From: Bacteroidota bacterium
GTDB taxonomy: Bacteria; Bacteroidota; Bacteroidia; Chitinophagales; Chitinophagaceae
NCBI GenBank assembly: GCA_018267915.1
Contig: JAFDXN010000025.1
Coordinates: forward strand, 248,001 to 312,000
Reading direction: 5' to 3'
Length of the DNA stretch: 64,000 bases
Part shown: one piece after another, positions 38,101 to 47,500 of the stretch
Numbering within the stretch: the first letter of the stretch is position 1
Layout: each line of letters opens with the position of its first letter
Program-made: the position numbers and the translations under genes
Notes under the pieces: model-generated
The model's input: only the letters and a program-made list of their open reading frames with translations
What the model was told of the DNA's origin: nothing
The model's database searches: none

Positions 38101-39675
38101 TATTACAGTGATCGTCAGCGGTGCACTGGTCACCGGGTTTGCAAGCAGACAGGGCGCATTACTGGTAAGCTGGCAGGTTATCACATCTCCGTTTACAAGC
38201 AGGTTATCTGTGTAGGTCGCACTATTTGTACCTACGGGATTACCATTTTTTAGCCATTGGTACACGGGCGTCGGCCCCTGGTTGGTCACAGTCGCCGTGA
38301 AAGTTACACTCTGCCCCGAACACACATTGTTCGCCGCAGGTACAGATGTTACCGTTACGGTCGGTGTAATATTCGGATTCACCGTCATCGTTATGATATT
38401 ACTTGTCACAACAGTTGGCAGTGCACATGTCGCATTGCTGGTCATTACCACCTTTACCTGGTCCCCGTTATTAAGTGTGGTACTGGTGTAGGTCGGACTG
38501 TTACTACCCACAGGTGTTGCATTCACATACCATTGGTAAGACGGCGTGCCGCCAAATTGCGGGATAGCTGTGAAGGTCACACTCGTCCCGGCGCATATAG
38601 TATTCCCGGGGTTTGCTGTTATGGTCACCGTTGGCACCAGTAGCGGGTTGATCGTAAGATTACCGTTTGTGTTGGGTACTCCGGTGAACGCAGTATTGCT
38701 CGACACAACACGTATGCGGTACGCCGAACCCGTTCCGGTCGCTGCCGGTATGGTACATACTATGGTGCCGGAGCTTGCAGTACTGGTAAGCGTTCCTATC
38801 GTTACAGGTGTGGCAAAAGAACCCGTATTATCGCTCAGTTGCGCGGTAAATACATTACCGGGGTTGAACGTGAGCGCATATGCCGTGTATGTAACGTTTA
38901 CGGTATTACCTCCGCAGTAATTGTTGCCCGGTGTGGTACACAGTATCATCTGCGGTGTCCACCTGTAACCCTGACCGGTTGCCGGCTTAGCGTTAATAGT
39001 AGTCGTGAAGGTAGTGTTCGATGGTACCGGGTTCGCAGTCACGTCTGGCAACGTCTGGTAGTCTGTCCCGTTGTTAAAGATACCTACCGTTGCTGTCGGA
39101 TTCGTAAGACCTTGCGCTTCTTGCTCATACACATAATCTATCATATTCGAGGTCTCATACAGCTTTATTTCAAACGATATAGCGTTCGAAGTTCCCTGAT
39201 AGGTCCACCACCAGCCATGACATTCCAGCGAGAAGATACGGTTAGGGGCTATACCCGTGGTCGCATAATACGAGGTCGGCGATGGCGTTCCCGACGCACC
39301 ACTCAGGTCATCCCACAGCGGCATCAGCATCGGTCCGATACCTGCAGCGGTAGCAGCATCATTTGAGTTCGCGTTTGAAGGGCTATTGTTCAAACTCATA
39401 AACCCGTTCGAGCACATCGCAACGGTGCTGTAGTTGGTGCCCGCAAAATTGAAAGTGAATCCTAAGGGTATACCCGTCTGCGTCTGGTCGTCTGCTAAGA
39501 TATTAGTTGAGTTACCCGACACCGTTGTATAAGGCGTCGTGAATGCGGAGAAAGAATAGTAGGCCGCAGGCTGCGCATAGATATTCGTCTCATTAAGCAG
39601 CAACATAACGACGCACGACAAAATGAATTTCCAAACTCTTACACGAGGCAGTACAATTGTAGCATTCTTGTTCAT
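35119..39675 (-). CDS. Giant T9SS-secreted protein B: ten Ig-like repeats
   Basis: From the start at 39675 (MNKNATIVL) it has 1518 residues with signal peptide ending at IYAQ; an in-frame upstream start would add 17 residues before the signal. The head, about residues 35-265, has DDQTQTGIPLGFTFNF, SNGFMSLNN, MLMPLWDDLSG and IKLYET; it is nearly the same as in C. The shared pre-repeat module (FTAQLSDNTGSFATP) precedes ten repeats (about 343-1249). The stalk and tail match A closely (SVPAANNVC in repeat 2, WHTPK in repeat 10, FNGMPYVQRHYDIEP). The tail is a type A sorting domain. No enzymatic motif was seen; surface adhesion or a matrix role is likely. Confidence 0.85.
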   Translation of the reverse strand: MNKNATIVLPRVRVWKFILSCVVMLLLNETNIYAQPAAYYSFSAFTTPYTTVSGNSTNILADDQTQTGIPLGFTFNFAGTNYSTVAMCSNGFMSLNNSPSNANSNDAATAAGIGPMLMPLWDDLSGASGTPSPTSYYATTGIAPNRIFSLECHGWWWTYQGTSNAISFEIKLYETSNMIDYVYEQEAQGLTNPTATVGIFNNGTDYQTLPDVTANPVPSNTTFTTTINAKPATGQGYRWTPQMILCTTPGNNYCGGNTVNVTYTAYALTFNPGNVFTAQLSDNTGSFATPVTIGTLTSTASSGTIVCTIPAATGTGSAYRIRVVSSNTAFTGVPNTNGNLTINPLLVPTVTITANPGNTICAGTSVTFTAIPQFGGTPSYQWYVNATPVGSNSPTYTSTTLNNGDQVKVVMTSNATCALPTVVTSNIITMTVNPNITPTVTVTSVPAANNVCSGQSVTFTATVTNQGPTPVYQWLKNGNPVGTNSATYTDNLLVNGDVITCQLTSNAPCLLANPVTSAPLTITVIPTVSPTVSITANPGNNVCAGSTTTFTATPVNGGPTPSYQWYVGATPVGSNSPTYSTTTLVTGNVVSCVMTSNAPCAIPTTATSNSITMTVNPVVTPTISMSTNPGTTICAGTSTTFTATITNGGPTPTYAWTINGNPVGANQSTFTSNTLNNGDVVMCTMTSSASCPTPASVNSSVTMTVNPVVVPANSISASPGNNICSGSMTTFTATPTNGGPTPAYQWYKNGNPVGTNSATYNDNTLATGDVINCVMTSSASCPTPATAVSNDITMTVNPLLPASVSISNNTGPTICAGTNVDFLATAVNGGPTPTYQWYVNGNPVGTNSASYQSNTLNSGDVVHVEMTSSAVCPSPIVAVSSNITMTVNPLSYPSVSASVSPGTSICSGSTATFTAAPTNGGPTPTYQWYKNNLPVGTGVTYVDNALNNTDVVYCSMTSSAICPTPAVTTSNNLLMTVTTNLVPTVQVNGNPVVCSGSMASFSTQITNGGVSPAYQWYVNGNPVAGATQPTYSSNGLTNGDIVSCDMTSSLTCATPPTVTNAVTMTVNPVVVPTVSISSAPSDTICHGDMITFTAVSTNGGPNPVYVWRRNGNPVGGPTNTYIENTLLDSDVITCDIMSSDPCPSAPLVGSNSHTITVNEWHTPKTFLDADPSVIMCSGSPITFNATVDSAGPANVLSYQWMLNGNPVGTNSPSWTGNLLNNGDKVSYIVTSTQPCLTKTVDTSKADTVQWFVSGYLAGTVGNTETNVVNLVNQNVNTKITYTDCDNICGINPSGANPVLDTVTFKVTLDAQVNSFNGMPYVQRHYDIEPHNNAATATGVIELYAYENEFIAYNNVAASQWLPMLPTGHVDNGNVRITIFHGTGTAPGNYTGPVEEVIPQVSWDIADNWWVMRFPTTGFSGYYIHTGQFPLNVNQAQVADPFSMMAYPNPAQDKVQVQLTGRMDKNAALVLTDLTGKVLIDVPMDNHKALIDMSALASGMYMLRYSDDARIQTVKVSKQ
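35928..38648 (-). repeat. Ten Ig-like repeats in gene B
   Basis: Ten in-frame units of about 273 bp, matching those of gene A unit by unit. Confidence 0.9.
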
Positions 39676-39949
39676 GAAGCACCTGTATTTTAATAAATTC
39701 AGATAAGCTGTCAAACCGATCTCCATTCTAAATAAAATGTTAAAGAATGGAGCTGGCCTAACCTGTTTAAATTAATATTTTAGCCCTACGAAGCTAATTA
39801 TTCCCTTTGTATTTGTCAAGATTTAATAAGTAGCCTACAAACATAAATATTACGCAATCGAAACAGCCTATAACCGAATACAATGAATATTTTTTTATTT
39901 GCAACTTTGCCAAAAGTTAATCAGGAAAAACCGCCGATTAACACAAAAT

Positions 39950-39977
39950 AATAGGCCTCCCCGATGGGAGGCCTATT
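39950..39977 (-). terminator. Hairpin after giant T9SS gene C
   Basis: 12-bp stem AATAGGCCTCCC with its complement, 4-nt loop, 18 bp after the stop of gene C. The T-run after it is short (TATTATTTTG), so termination may be partial. Confidence 0.65.
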
Positions 39978-39995
39978 ACAAACTCTTGCGGGATA

Positions 39996-42900
39996 TTACT
40001 GCTTGGTAATCTTAATAGTTTCATTCCTTACGTCATCACTATAACGCAGCATGTAGATACCCGATGCCAGGCTGCTCATATCTATTATGGCCTTGTTGCT
40101 TTCCACCGGCGCGCTTATCAATTGCTTGCCGGCAAGGTCCATGATATACAGCTGGCTCTTGCCATTGCGTGTTCCATCTATCTGCACAGTTATTTTATCC
40201 TGTGCAGGGTTCGGGTAAGCATTGATGGCAAAGCCTTCTGAATTCACTTTCGTCACACCCAGCGGGAAGACCGCATTTGTGGTGTGTATATAAAAACCAC
40301 CGAAGCCTTTTACAGGGAAGGTTATCACCCACCAGTTTGACGCGGTATCCCACTCCACGGTCGTCGGAGAGAGGAATTCTTCAGGACCGGTATAGTTACC
40401 CGGTGTTGTTCCGGTGCCATGGAACTCGGTGATCACCACATTACCATTGTTAATATGGTTCGCCGGTAGCGGAGGCAGTATCGAATTGGTCTGCACCAGG
40501 AACGAGTCATACGCATCAAACTCATACTGGTATGCGTACAGCTTCACGATCGCTGTGGCTCCCGACCCGTTGGTTGCGGGCATAATGTCATAGTGACGCT
40601 GCAGGTACGGCTGACCAAGATAATTATTTACCGTCGCATCCAGCGTCACGCTTGCCTGCAGTCCGCCGCTCACCGGTGAGTTGCCTGAAGGTATCACAGT
40701 TGTGATCAGGTCACAATCGGTATACGATATCACGCTTGGCGCCGGAGTTACTATCACGTTGTTTGTTTCTACACTGTTCACATTCCCCGCCAGGTACCCT
40801 GCATTGAACCAATGAACCGTGTCAACGTTCGTTGTGTCGGTAGGCTTCGTTACGCACATAGCCGAGCTAACCTCCACACAGTAAACGAGATCGCCTTCCA
40901 CTAGGTTATTGCCGGTCCATGTCAGGCCCGTTCCATTCTGCACGCCGTTCAGCATCCATTTATATGTGTCGTTCGGCCCCGGGTTATACGGAATGGCCGA
41001 AAGCGTCAGCGGATTACCGGTGCATATCACAGGCGTGCCGAAGAGGAACACCTCGGGTGTAATATAATGCTGCACGGTCACGGTCACACTGTTACTGCTA
41101 TCGGTCGGCACACTCGGGCACAGATCGTCGCTTACCATCACGCACGATATAACATCGTTATTATACGCGTTTGTCAACGTATAAGTGTCTGTTGGCAGCC
41201 CTACTGGGTAGCCGTTCTTGCTCCAGTGGAATATAGGGTTAGGACCGCCATTCACTGCACTTGCCGTGAACACGAGTGTGTCTCCGTCACAAATGCTGTC
41301 CGGGCCATTCGGTGCTATGGTCACTGATGGTACGGTTACCGGTTGCACGATCATCGTAATACTGTTGCTTGTTGCGTTAGGTGGTGTTGCACACAGTGCA
41401 TTGCTCACCAGGCTGCATGCTACCACATCATTGTTATTCAGTGCGGCAGTCGTGAATGTAGGCGCATTCGGCCCGGTAGGGTTGCCGTTCACCGTCCACG
41501 AATAGGTCGGGGTCGGCCCGCCGTTATTTGCGGTTGCTGTAAATGTTACCGGTGTGTTCGCACATATCTTGTTGGTCGGGCTCGCCGTAATGCTGATATC
41601 CGGCACCACCACCTGGGTCACATTCATGGTAATATTGTTGCTGTATACCGTAGCAGGGGTCGCACAGGGTGCGGTGCTCGTTATCATGCATGTTATCACA
41701 TCTGTATTGCTAAGGTTGGCTGCGGCATAAGTAGCGATATTACCACCCACGTTATTGCCGTTCTTTTTCCATTGATACGTTACCGTCGGTCCGCCATTGG
41801 TTACTACTGCAGAGAAATTCACTGTAGTGCCCGAGCAAATGTTGTTACCAGGGTTTGCAGTGATCACGGCAGAAGGCAGCACCGTAGGTGTCACGCTCAT
41901 CACTATTGTATTGCTCGATACGGTAAGCGGGGCGGCACAGGGGGCATTGCTCGTCATATTTACACTTATCACATCACCGTTTGCCAGCGTGTTGTCCACA
42001 TAGGTACTGCTGTTGGTGCCCACTGGGTTGCCATTCCTGAACCATTGATAGGTGGGTGTCGGGCCACCGTTAACCGGTGCGGCCGAGAAGGTCACAACTG
42101 TTCCCGAACAGATGGAATTGCCCGTATTATTGGTAATACTTACCGTTGGCGTGATCGACGTATACACGATCATCGTAACCGCGGCGCTGGTCACCTGTGC
42201 CGGTGCGGCGCATATAGCATTGCTGGTTAACTGGCACGTCACCACATCACCGTTTTGCAGCGTACTGTTCGAGTAGGTTGGCATATTTGCACCTACAGGG
42301 TTGCCGTTCAGGTACCATTGGTAGCCTGGTGTCGGCCCGCCATTGGTAACAGTAGCGGTGAACGTAACATTCGTGCCCGAGCATATGGTATTGCCGGGAT
42401 TAGCCGACACACTTATCGTTGGCACCAGTACCGGGTTCACCGTCATCGTTATACCTGTGCTGGTTACCGATGGCGGCACTGCACAGCTGGCATTGCTGGT
42501 CATTGTGCAGGTCACCACGTCTCCGTTCGCCAGGGTCGTGGTCGTATATGTCGACGCATTGTTACCCACGGGGTTACCATTCACATACCATTGGTAAGTC
42601 GGCGCCGGCCCGCCATTGGTTATCGCTGCTGTAAATGTTACCGATGTGCCTGCGCATATAGTATTACCGGGGTTTGCGGTCACGTTAATGGTTGGGGTCA
42701 CGTTCGGGATGATGGTCATCGTCATCGACCCCGTCACTGTCGCAGGGCTTGCGCATGTTGCATTGCTGGTCAGCTGGCAGGTTACCACATCGCCGTTCAC
42801 CAGAGTGCTGGTTGTATACGTCGGGCTGTTCCCACCCACCGGGTTGCCATTCACCTGCCATGCATAGGTAGGTGTCGGTCCGGCATTGGTAGTATTAGCC

Positions 42901-44549
42901 GTGAAGGTTACGCTCGCCCCGGCACACGCTGTGTTCCCGGGATTCGCCGTTATGTTGATCGTCGGCGTCACATTCGGATTCACCGTCATGGTCAGCGTAT
43001 TGCTCACCTGTGTTGGGTTCACCGTACATGGCGCATTACCGGTTATCGTGCAGGTCACCTGGTCACCATTAACAAGTGATGTAGTTGTGTAAGTGTTGAT
43101 ATTGCTTCCCACAGGGAAACCGTTTACCTTCCACTGGTACACAGGGCCGGGGCCGCCATTGGTAATTGCCGCCGTGAAGGTCACTGATTGTCCCACGCAT
43201 ATGGTAGTGCCCGGATTGGCAGTGATATTGATCGTCGGTGTCACGTTGGGGTTCACCGTCATCACTATCGTATTGCTGGTAGCCGTTGCCGGAACCACGC
43301 ATGGTGCATTACTTGTTATCACGCAGGTTACCTGGTCGTTGTTCGCCAGGGTGCTGCTGGTGTAGGTTGGCGTGGTCGCCACGTTCACGTTATTCACTTT
43401 CCACTGGTAGGTCGGCGATGGGCCGCCATTCGTGATCGCTGCGGTAAACGTCACACTGGTGCCCGCGCAAATATTATTGCCTGGGTTGGCAGATATACTA
43501 ACCGACGGTGTTAGCTGAGGGTTGATGGTAATAGCACCATTGGTGTTCGGGATACCTGTAAAGGCAGTATTACTTGATACCACCCGTATCCGGTAGCCCG
43601 TTCCCGCAGCTTGCGCCAAAGGTATTGTACACACAATGGTACCGGAGCTCGAAGTGCTGAGCAGCGTGCCGATAGTTGTGGGCGTCGCAAACGATCCGGT
43701 CGCATCACTCAGCTGCGCCGTAAATGTATTACCGGCATTGAAGGTAAGCGCATAAGCTGTATAGCTTACGTTCACTGTATTATTACCGCAATAGTTATTG
43801 GCCGGGGTCGTGCACAATATCATTCTTGGTGTCCACTCATACACCTGTCCCGTCGCTGGTTTTGAATTGATCGTCGTCGTGAAAGTGGTGTTCGACGGTA
43901 TCGGGTTATTTGTTACATCAGGCAGTGTCTGGTAATCGGTACCGCTGTTGAATATACCAACTGTTGCCGATGGGCTGTTTAACCCTTGGGCTTCTTGTTC
44001 GTATATGTAGTCAATAGCGTTCGTCGTTTCATATAGCTTGATCTCGAACGATATTGCATTGGTAGTGCCTCCATAATTCCAGCGCCATGAATGGCAGTCA
44101 AGGGTGAAAATACGGTTGGGGCTCACACCCGTCGTAGCATAGTACGAGGTTGGCGAAGGGGTTCCCGATGAGCCGCTCAGGTCGTCCCATAGCGGCATCA
44201 GCATCGGTCCTATGCCTGCCGCGGTCGTCGCATCATTTGAGTTCGCGTTTGAGGGGTTATTGTTCAGGCTCATAAACCCGTTCGAGCACATTGCAACCGT
44301 ACTGTAGTTGGTCCCTGCAAAGTTAAACGTGAAGCCCAGCGGTATCCCCGTCTGGGTCTGGTCGTCGGCAAGTATATTGGTCGCGTTCCCGGATATCTGG
44401 GTATACGTTCCCGCAAATGCCGAGAATGTATAGTACTGCGCGGGCTGCGCATAGGCTGCCATTCCGCTCATCAGCATCACTACAACAGCCGGTAAAACGA
44501 ATTTTATGAACCTTGCACTGGGGAATGCAGCGGTAAATTTCTTGATCAT
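39996..44549 (-). CDS. Giant T9SS-secreted protein C: ten Ig-like repeats
   Basis: 1517 residues; signal peptide ends at AYAQ (about 35). The head of about 230 residues is almost the same as head B (DDQTQTGIPLGFTFNF, AMCSNGFMSLNN, MLMPLWDDLSG). The pre-repeat module is FTAQLSDATGSFATP. The ten repeats (about 344-1246) are closer to those of D at the start: the VNNVNVATT of repeat 1 and KVNGFPVG of repeat 2 occur only in C and D. The tail has YTDCDLITT, YLQRHYDIMP and a type A sorting domain (AYPNPAQDK, SGIYMLRYSDD). It follows gene D by 45 bp without terminator, so C and D are probably one transcript. Confidence 0.85.
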   Translation of the reverse strand: MIKKFTAAFPSARFIKFVLPAVVVMLMSGMAAYAQPAQYYTFSAFAGTYTQISGNATNILADDQTQTGIPLGFTFNFAGTNYSTVAMCSNGFMSLNNNPSNANSNDATTAAGIGPMLMPLWDDLSGSSGTPSPTSYYATTGVSPNRIFTLDCHSWRWNYGGTTNAISFEIKLYETTNAIDYIYEQEAQGLNSPSATVGIFNSGTDYQTLPDVTNNPIPSNTTFTTTINSKPATGQVYEWTPRMILCTTPANNYCGNNTVNVSYTAYALTFNAGNTFTAQLSDATGSFATPTTIGTLLSTSSSGTIVCTIPLAQAAGTGYRIRVVSSNTAFTGIPNTNGAITINPQLTPSVSISANPGNNICAGTSVTFTAAITNGGPSPTYQWKVNNVNVATTPTYTSSTLANNDQVTCVITSNAPCVVPATATSNTIVMTVNPNVTPTINITANPGTTICVGQSVTFTAAITNGGPGPVYQWKVNGFPVGSNINTYTTTSLVNGDQVTCTITGNAPCTVNPTQVSNTLTMTVNPNVTPTINITANPGNTACAGASVTFTANTTNAGPTPTYAWQVNGNPVGGNSPTYTTSTLVNGDVVTCQLTSNATCASPATVTGSMTMTIIPNVTPTINVTANPGNTICAGTSVTFTAAITNGGPAPTYQWYVNGNPVGNNASTYTTTTLANGDVVTCTMTSNASCAVPPSVTSTGITMTVNPVLVPTISVSANPGNTICSGTNVTFTATVTNGGPTPGYQWYLNGNPVGANMPTYSNSTLQNGDVVTCQLTSNAICAAPAQVTSAAVTMIVYTSITPTVSITNNTGNSICSGTVVTFSAAPVNGGPTPTYQWFRNGNPVGTNSSTYVDNTLANGDVISVNMTSNAPCAAPLTVSSNTIVMSVTPTVLPSAVITANPGNNICSGTTVNFSAVVTNGGPTVTYQWKKNGNNVGGNIATYAAANLSNTDVITCMITSTAPCATPATVYSNNITMNVTQVVVPDISITASPTNKICANTPVTFTATANNGGPTPTYSWTVNGNPTGPNAPTFTTAALNNNDVVACSLVSNALCATPPNATSNSITMIVQPVTVPSVTIAPNGPDSICDGDTLVFTASAVNGGPNPIFHWSKNGYPVGLPTDTYTLTNAYNNDVISCVMVSDDLCPSVPTDSSNSVTVTVQHYITPEVFLFGTPVICTGNPLTLSAIPYNPGPNDTYKWMLNGVQNGTGLTWTGNNLVEGDLVYCVEVSSAMCVTKPTDTTNVDTVHWFNAGYLAGNVNSVETNNVIVTPAPSVISYTDCDLITTVIPSGNSPVSGGLQASVTLDATVNNYLGQPYLQRHYDIMPATNGSGATAIVKLYAYQYEFDAYDSFLVQTNSILPPLPANHINNGNVVITEFHGTGTTPGNYTGPEEFLSPTTVEWDTASNWWVITFPVKGFGGFYIHTTNAVFPLGVTKVNSEGFAINAYPNPAQDKITVQIDGTRNGKSQLYIMDLAGKQLISAPVESNKAIIDMSSLASGIYMLRYSDDVRNETIKITKQ
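40810..43520 (-). repeat. Ten Ig-like repeats in gene C
   Basis: Ten in-frame units of about 270 bp with the same TICAG, NGGPTPTYQW and TMTVNP anchors. Confidence 0.9.
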
Positions 44550-44594
44550 ACTGGTACTTTTATTTCGTTTGTCTTCAATAGGCCACCGCCCTTA

Positions 44595-47500
44595 CTATTG
44601 CTTCGTTATTTTAATGGTCTCGCTCCTCTTATCGTCATTGTAGCGCAGCAGGTACATACCCGAAGCCAGGCTGCTCATATCTATCAGCGCTTTATTATTA
44701 TCCAGGTCTGTGCTTATGATAACTCTGCCCGCCAGGTCGGTCACTACCAATGTGCTGTGCGCTGCCATAGTCCCTTCTATGCGCACAGATATCTTGTCCT
44801 GCACAGGGTTAGGGAATGCCTCCATCAGGAAGTCGTCATTAGCATTCACATTCGATACCGCCAGCGGGAAGTTGCCGCCGGTATGGATATAGTATCCGCT
44901 AAACCCGGTTACGGGGAAGCTCATCACCCACCAGTTGCCCGCGGTATCCCAGGTTACAGAGGCCGGAACGATCAATTCTTCTGCGCCGGTATAGTTCCCC
45001 GGTTTGGTGCCCGTGCCATGGAATGCGGTTATACGTATGTTGCCGTTGTCCGTTGCATAGTTCGGCAATAGTGGATACCCTGCAGGTCCGGCCACTGCGT
45101 TATATGCATCAAATTCGCTCTGGTATGCGTATAAGGTGACCGTGGCGGTAGCATTCGCCGCATTGCTGTCCGGCGTTATATCGAAGTGACGTGTCAGGTA
45201 AGGCTGGTTCTTATAGCGCTTCACGGTGCTGTCAAGGGTCACCTTAAATGTTGTTCGGCCACTCACAGGGTTAGCACCCGATTGAACTATTGACACCATC
45301 AGGTCGCAATCAGTGTAGTTGATCTTGCCTGTTGTGTTTACCACCTGCACATGGTTGGTTTCGGTCAGCCCCATCGTTCCGGCAAGGTAACCGCTGTTGA
45401 ACCAGCTCATGATACTGTGGTTGCTGGTATCTGTCGGCGCTGTCGTGCATATGGAGCTTGTCAACACCACGCAGGAGATATCATCGCCGTCATTTATTAG
45501 TTGGTCGGTATATGTTGGACTATTGCCACCTACCGGGTTGGCATTCTTAAACCACTTATAGATGGGCGATCCGCCCGCACCCGTAGCACTTGCTACATAG
45601 GTCATTGGCGAGCCGGTGCATATTATCGTTCCCGGCGTTACTGTTACTGATACGTTCGGTGTCGTTGTAGGCGTCACCTTCATCGTATGCGCTGCACTGG
45701 TCACCGTTGCCGGCACCGGGCACAGGTTATTGCTCACCAATTCGCAGGTGATCTGGTCATTGTTCTGTAAGCTAATATCGCTATAGGTGGGCACGTTTGA
45801 GCCTACTGGATAACCATTCTTTTTCCAGTGGTACGCCGGTGATGGACCACCGTTTACCTGGCTGGCATTGAAGGTCACAGCCTGGCCCAGGCATATTGAA
45901 TCCCCGGGAGCCGTCGACGTTACTGAAATACCAGGCACTGTTATGGCATTTACCGTCATCTGCACGTTGCTGCTCGTTACAGTTACGGGTGCTACACAAA
46001 TGTCGCTGCTGGTCATAGTACAGGTAAGTATATCACCATTGGCTAGGGCCGGATCTGTATATGTTGCCGTATTGCCGCCCACCACGTTGTTATTCTTTTT
46101 CCACACATAGGTTGGTGTCGGTCCGGGGTAAGCTGTATTAGCAGTAAAAGTCACGGGAGTACCATCACATATAGTTGTGCCGGGGCTGGTAGTTACACTA
46201 ACGGTTGGCGTATTAATGTAGGTAATTGACATTGTGATAGCATTGCTCGTAGTAACGATCGGGCTCGCACAGGTGGCGTTGCTGATCATTGTACAGGAAA
46301 CTACGTCTGTATTATTCAGTGAAGCACTTGTATAAGTCGGCGAATTATTGCCCACTATAGCATAATTTACACTCCATTGATATATCGGCGTGGGGCCGGG
46401 GTTGGTTGCAGTAGCAGTAAATGTCACCGGCACGTTCGAGCACACTACATTCCCCGGATTAGCTGATATGCTTACGCTGGGCACTAACGTCGGATTTACA
46501 GTCATAGTAATATTATTGCTCGTAGCTGTTGTTGGGCTCACACACAGCGCATTGCTGGTGATCACCACATTCACAATATCTCCGTTTACCAGTGAGGTAC
46601 TTTGATAAGTTGGACTATTGAAGCCGGTTGGATTTCCGTTAAGGTACCACTGGTACGATGGGGTCGGACCACCGTTGGTGGGTGTTGCAGTAAATGTGGC
46701 CTGGTCCCCTGCGCAAATAGTACTTGAAGGGCTGACAGCCACGCTCACACTTGGCACCGGTATCGGGTTCACTACCATTGTAATGGTGTTGCTTATCACG
46801 GTTGCCGGCGTCGCGCAGGTCGCGTTACTTGTTACCTGGCAGGTCACAAGGTCGCCGCCCACCAGTGTGTTGTTTGTGTAGGTAGGGCTATTGCCACCCA
46901 CAGGGTTGCCGTTCAGCTTCCATAGATATACGGGCGTTGGACCGCCATTCGTTATTGTACTCAGAAACGTTACAGATGTACCCGCACATATCACATTGCC
47001 CGGGTTGGCCGATATAATGTTTGTAGGCACAGCTATCGGGTTCACAGTCATCGTGATACTGTTACTTGTCACTGTTGCCGGTATTGCACAGCCATTACTG
47101 CTGGTCATTGTGCAGGTCACCACATCGCCGTTTGCCAGCGTGGTGCTGGTGTAGCTTGGGCTGTTCGATCCCACCACGCCATTATTCACCTTCCATACAT
47201 AGGTAGGTGTCGGGCCGCCGTTGGTCGCCGTCGCGTTAAATGTTACCGAGGTGCCAGCACATATGGTCGTGCCGGGGCTCACACTGATGCTGACCGCCGG
47301 TGTCACGTTCGTCGTGATCACCATCGTAATGCTATTACTTGTTACTGTGGTCGGGTTGGCGCAGGTCGAGCTGCTGGTCAGCGTGCATGTTATCACATCG
47401 CCATTACCGGGTGTCACGGTATATGTGGGGCTGTTACCGCCCACTACCACATTGTTCAGTTTCCACACATAGATGGGCGTTGGGCCACCATTGGTTATCG

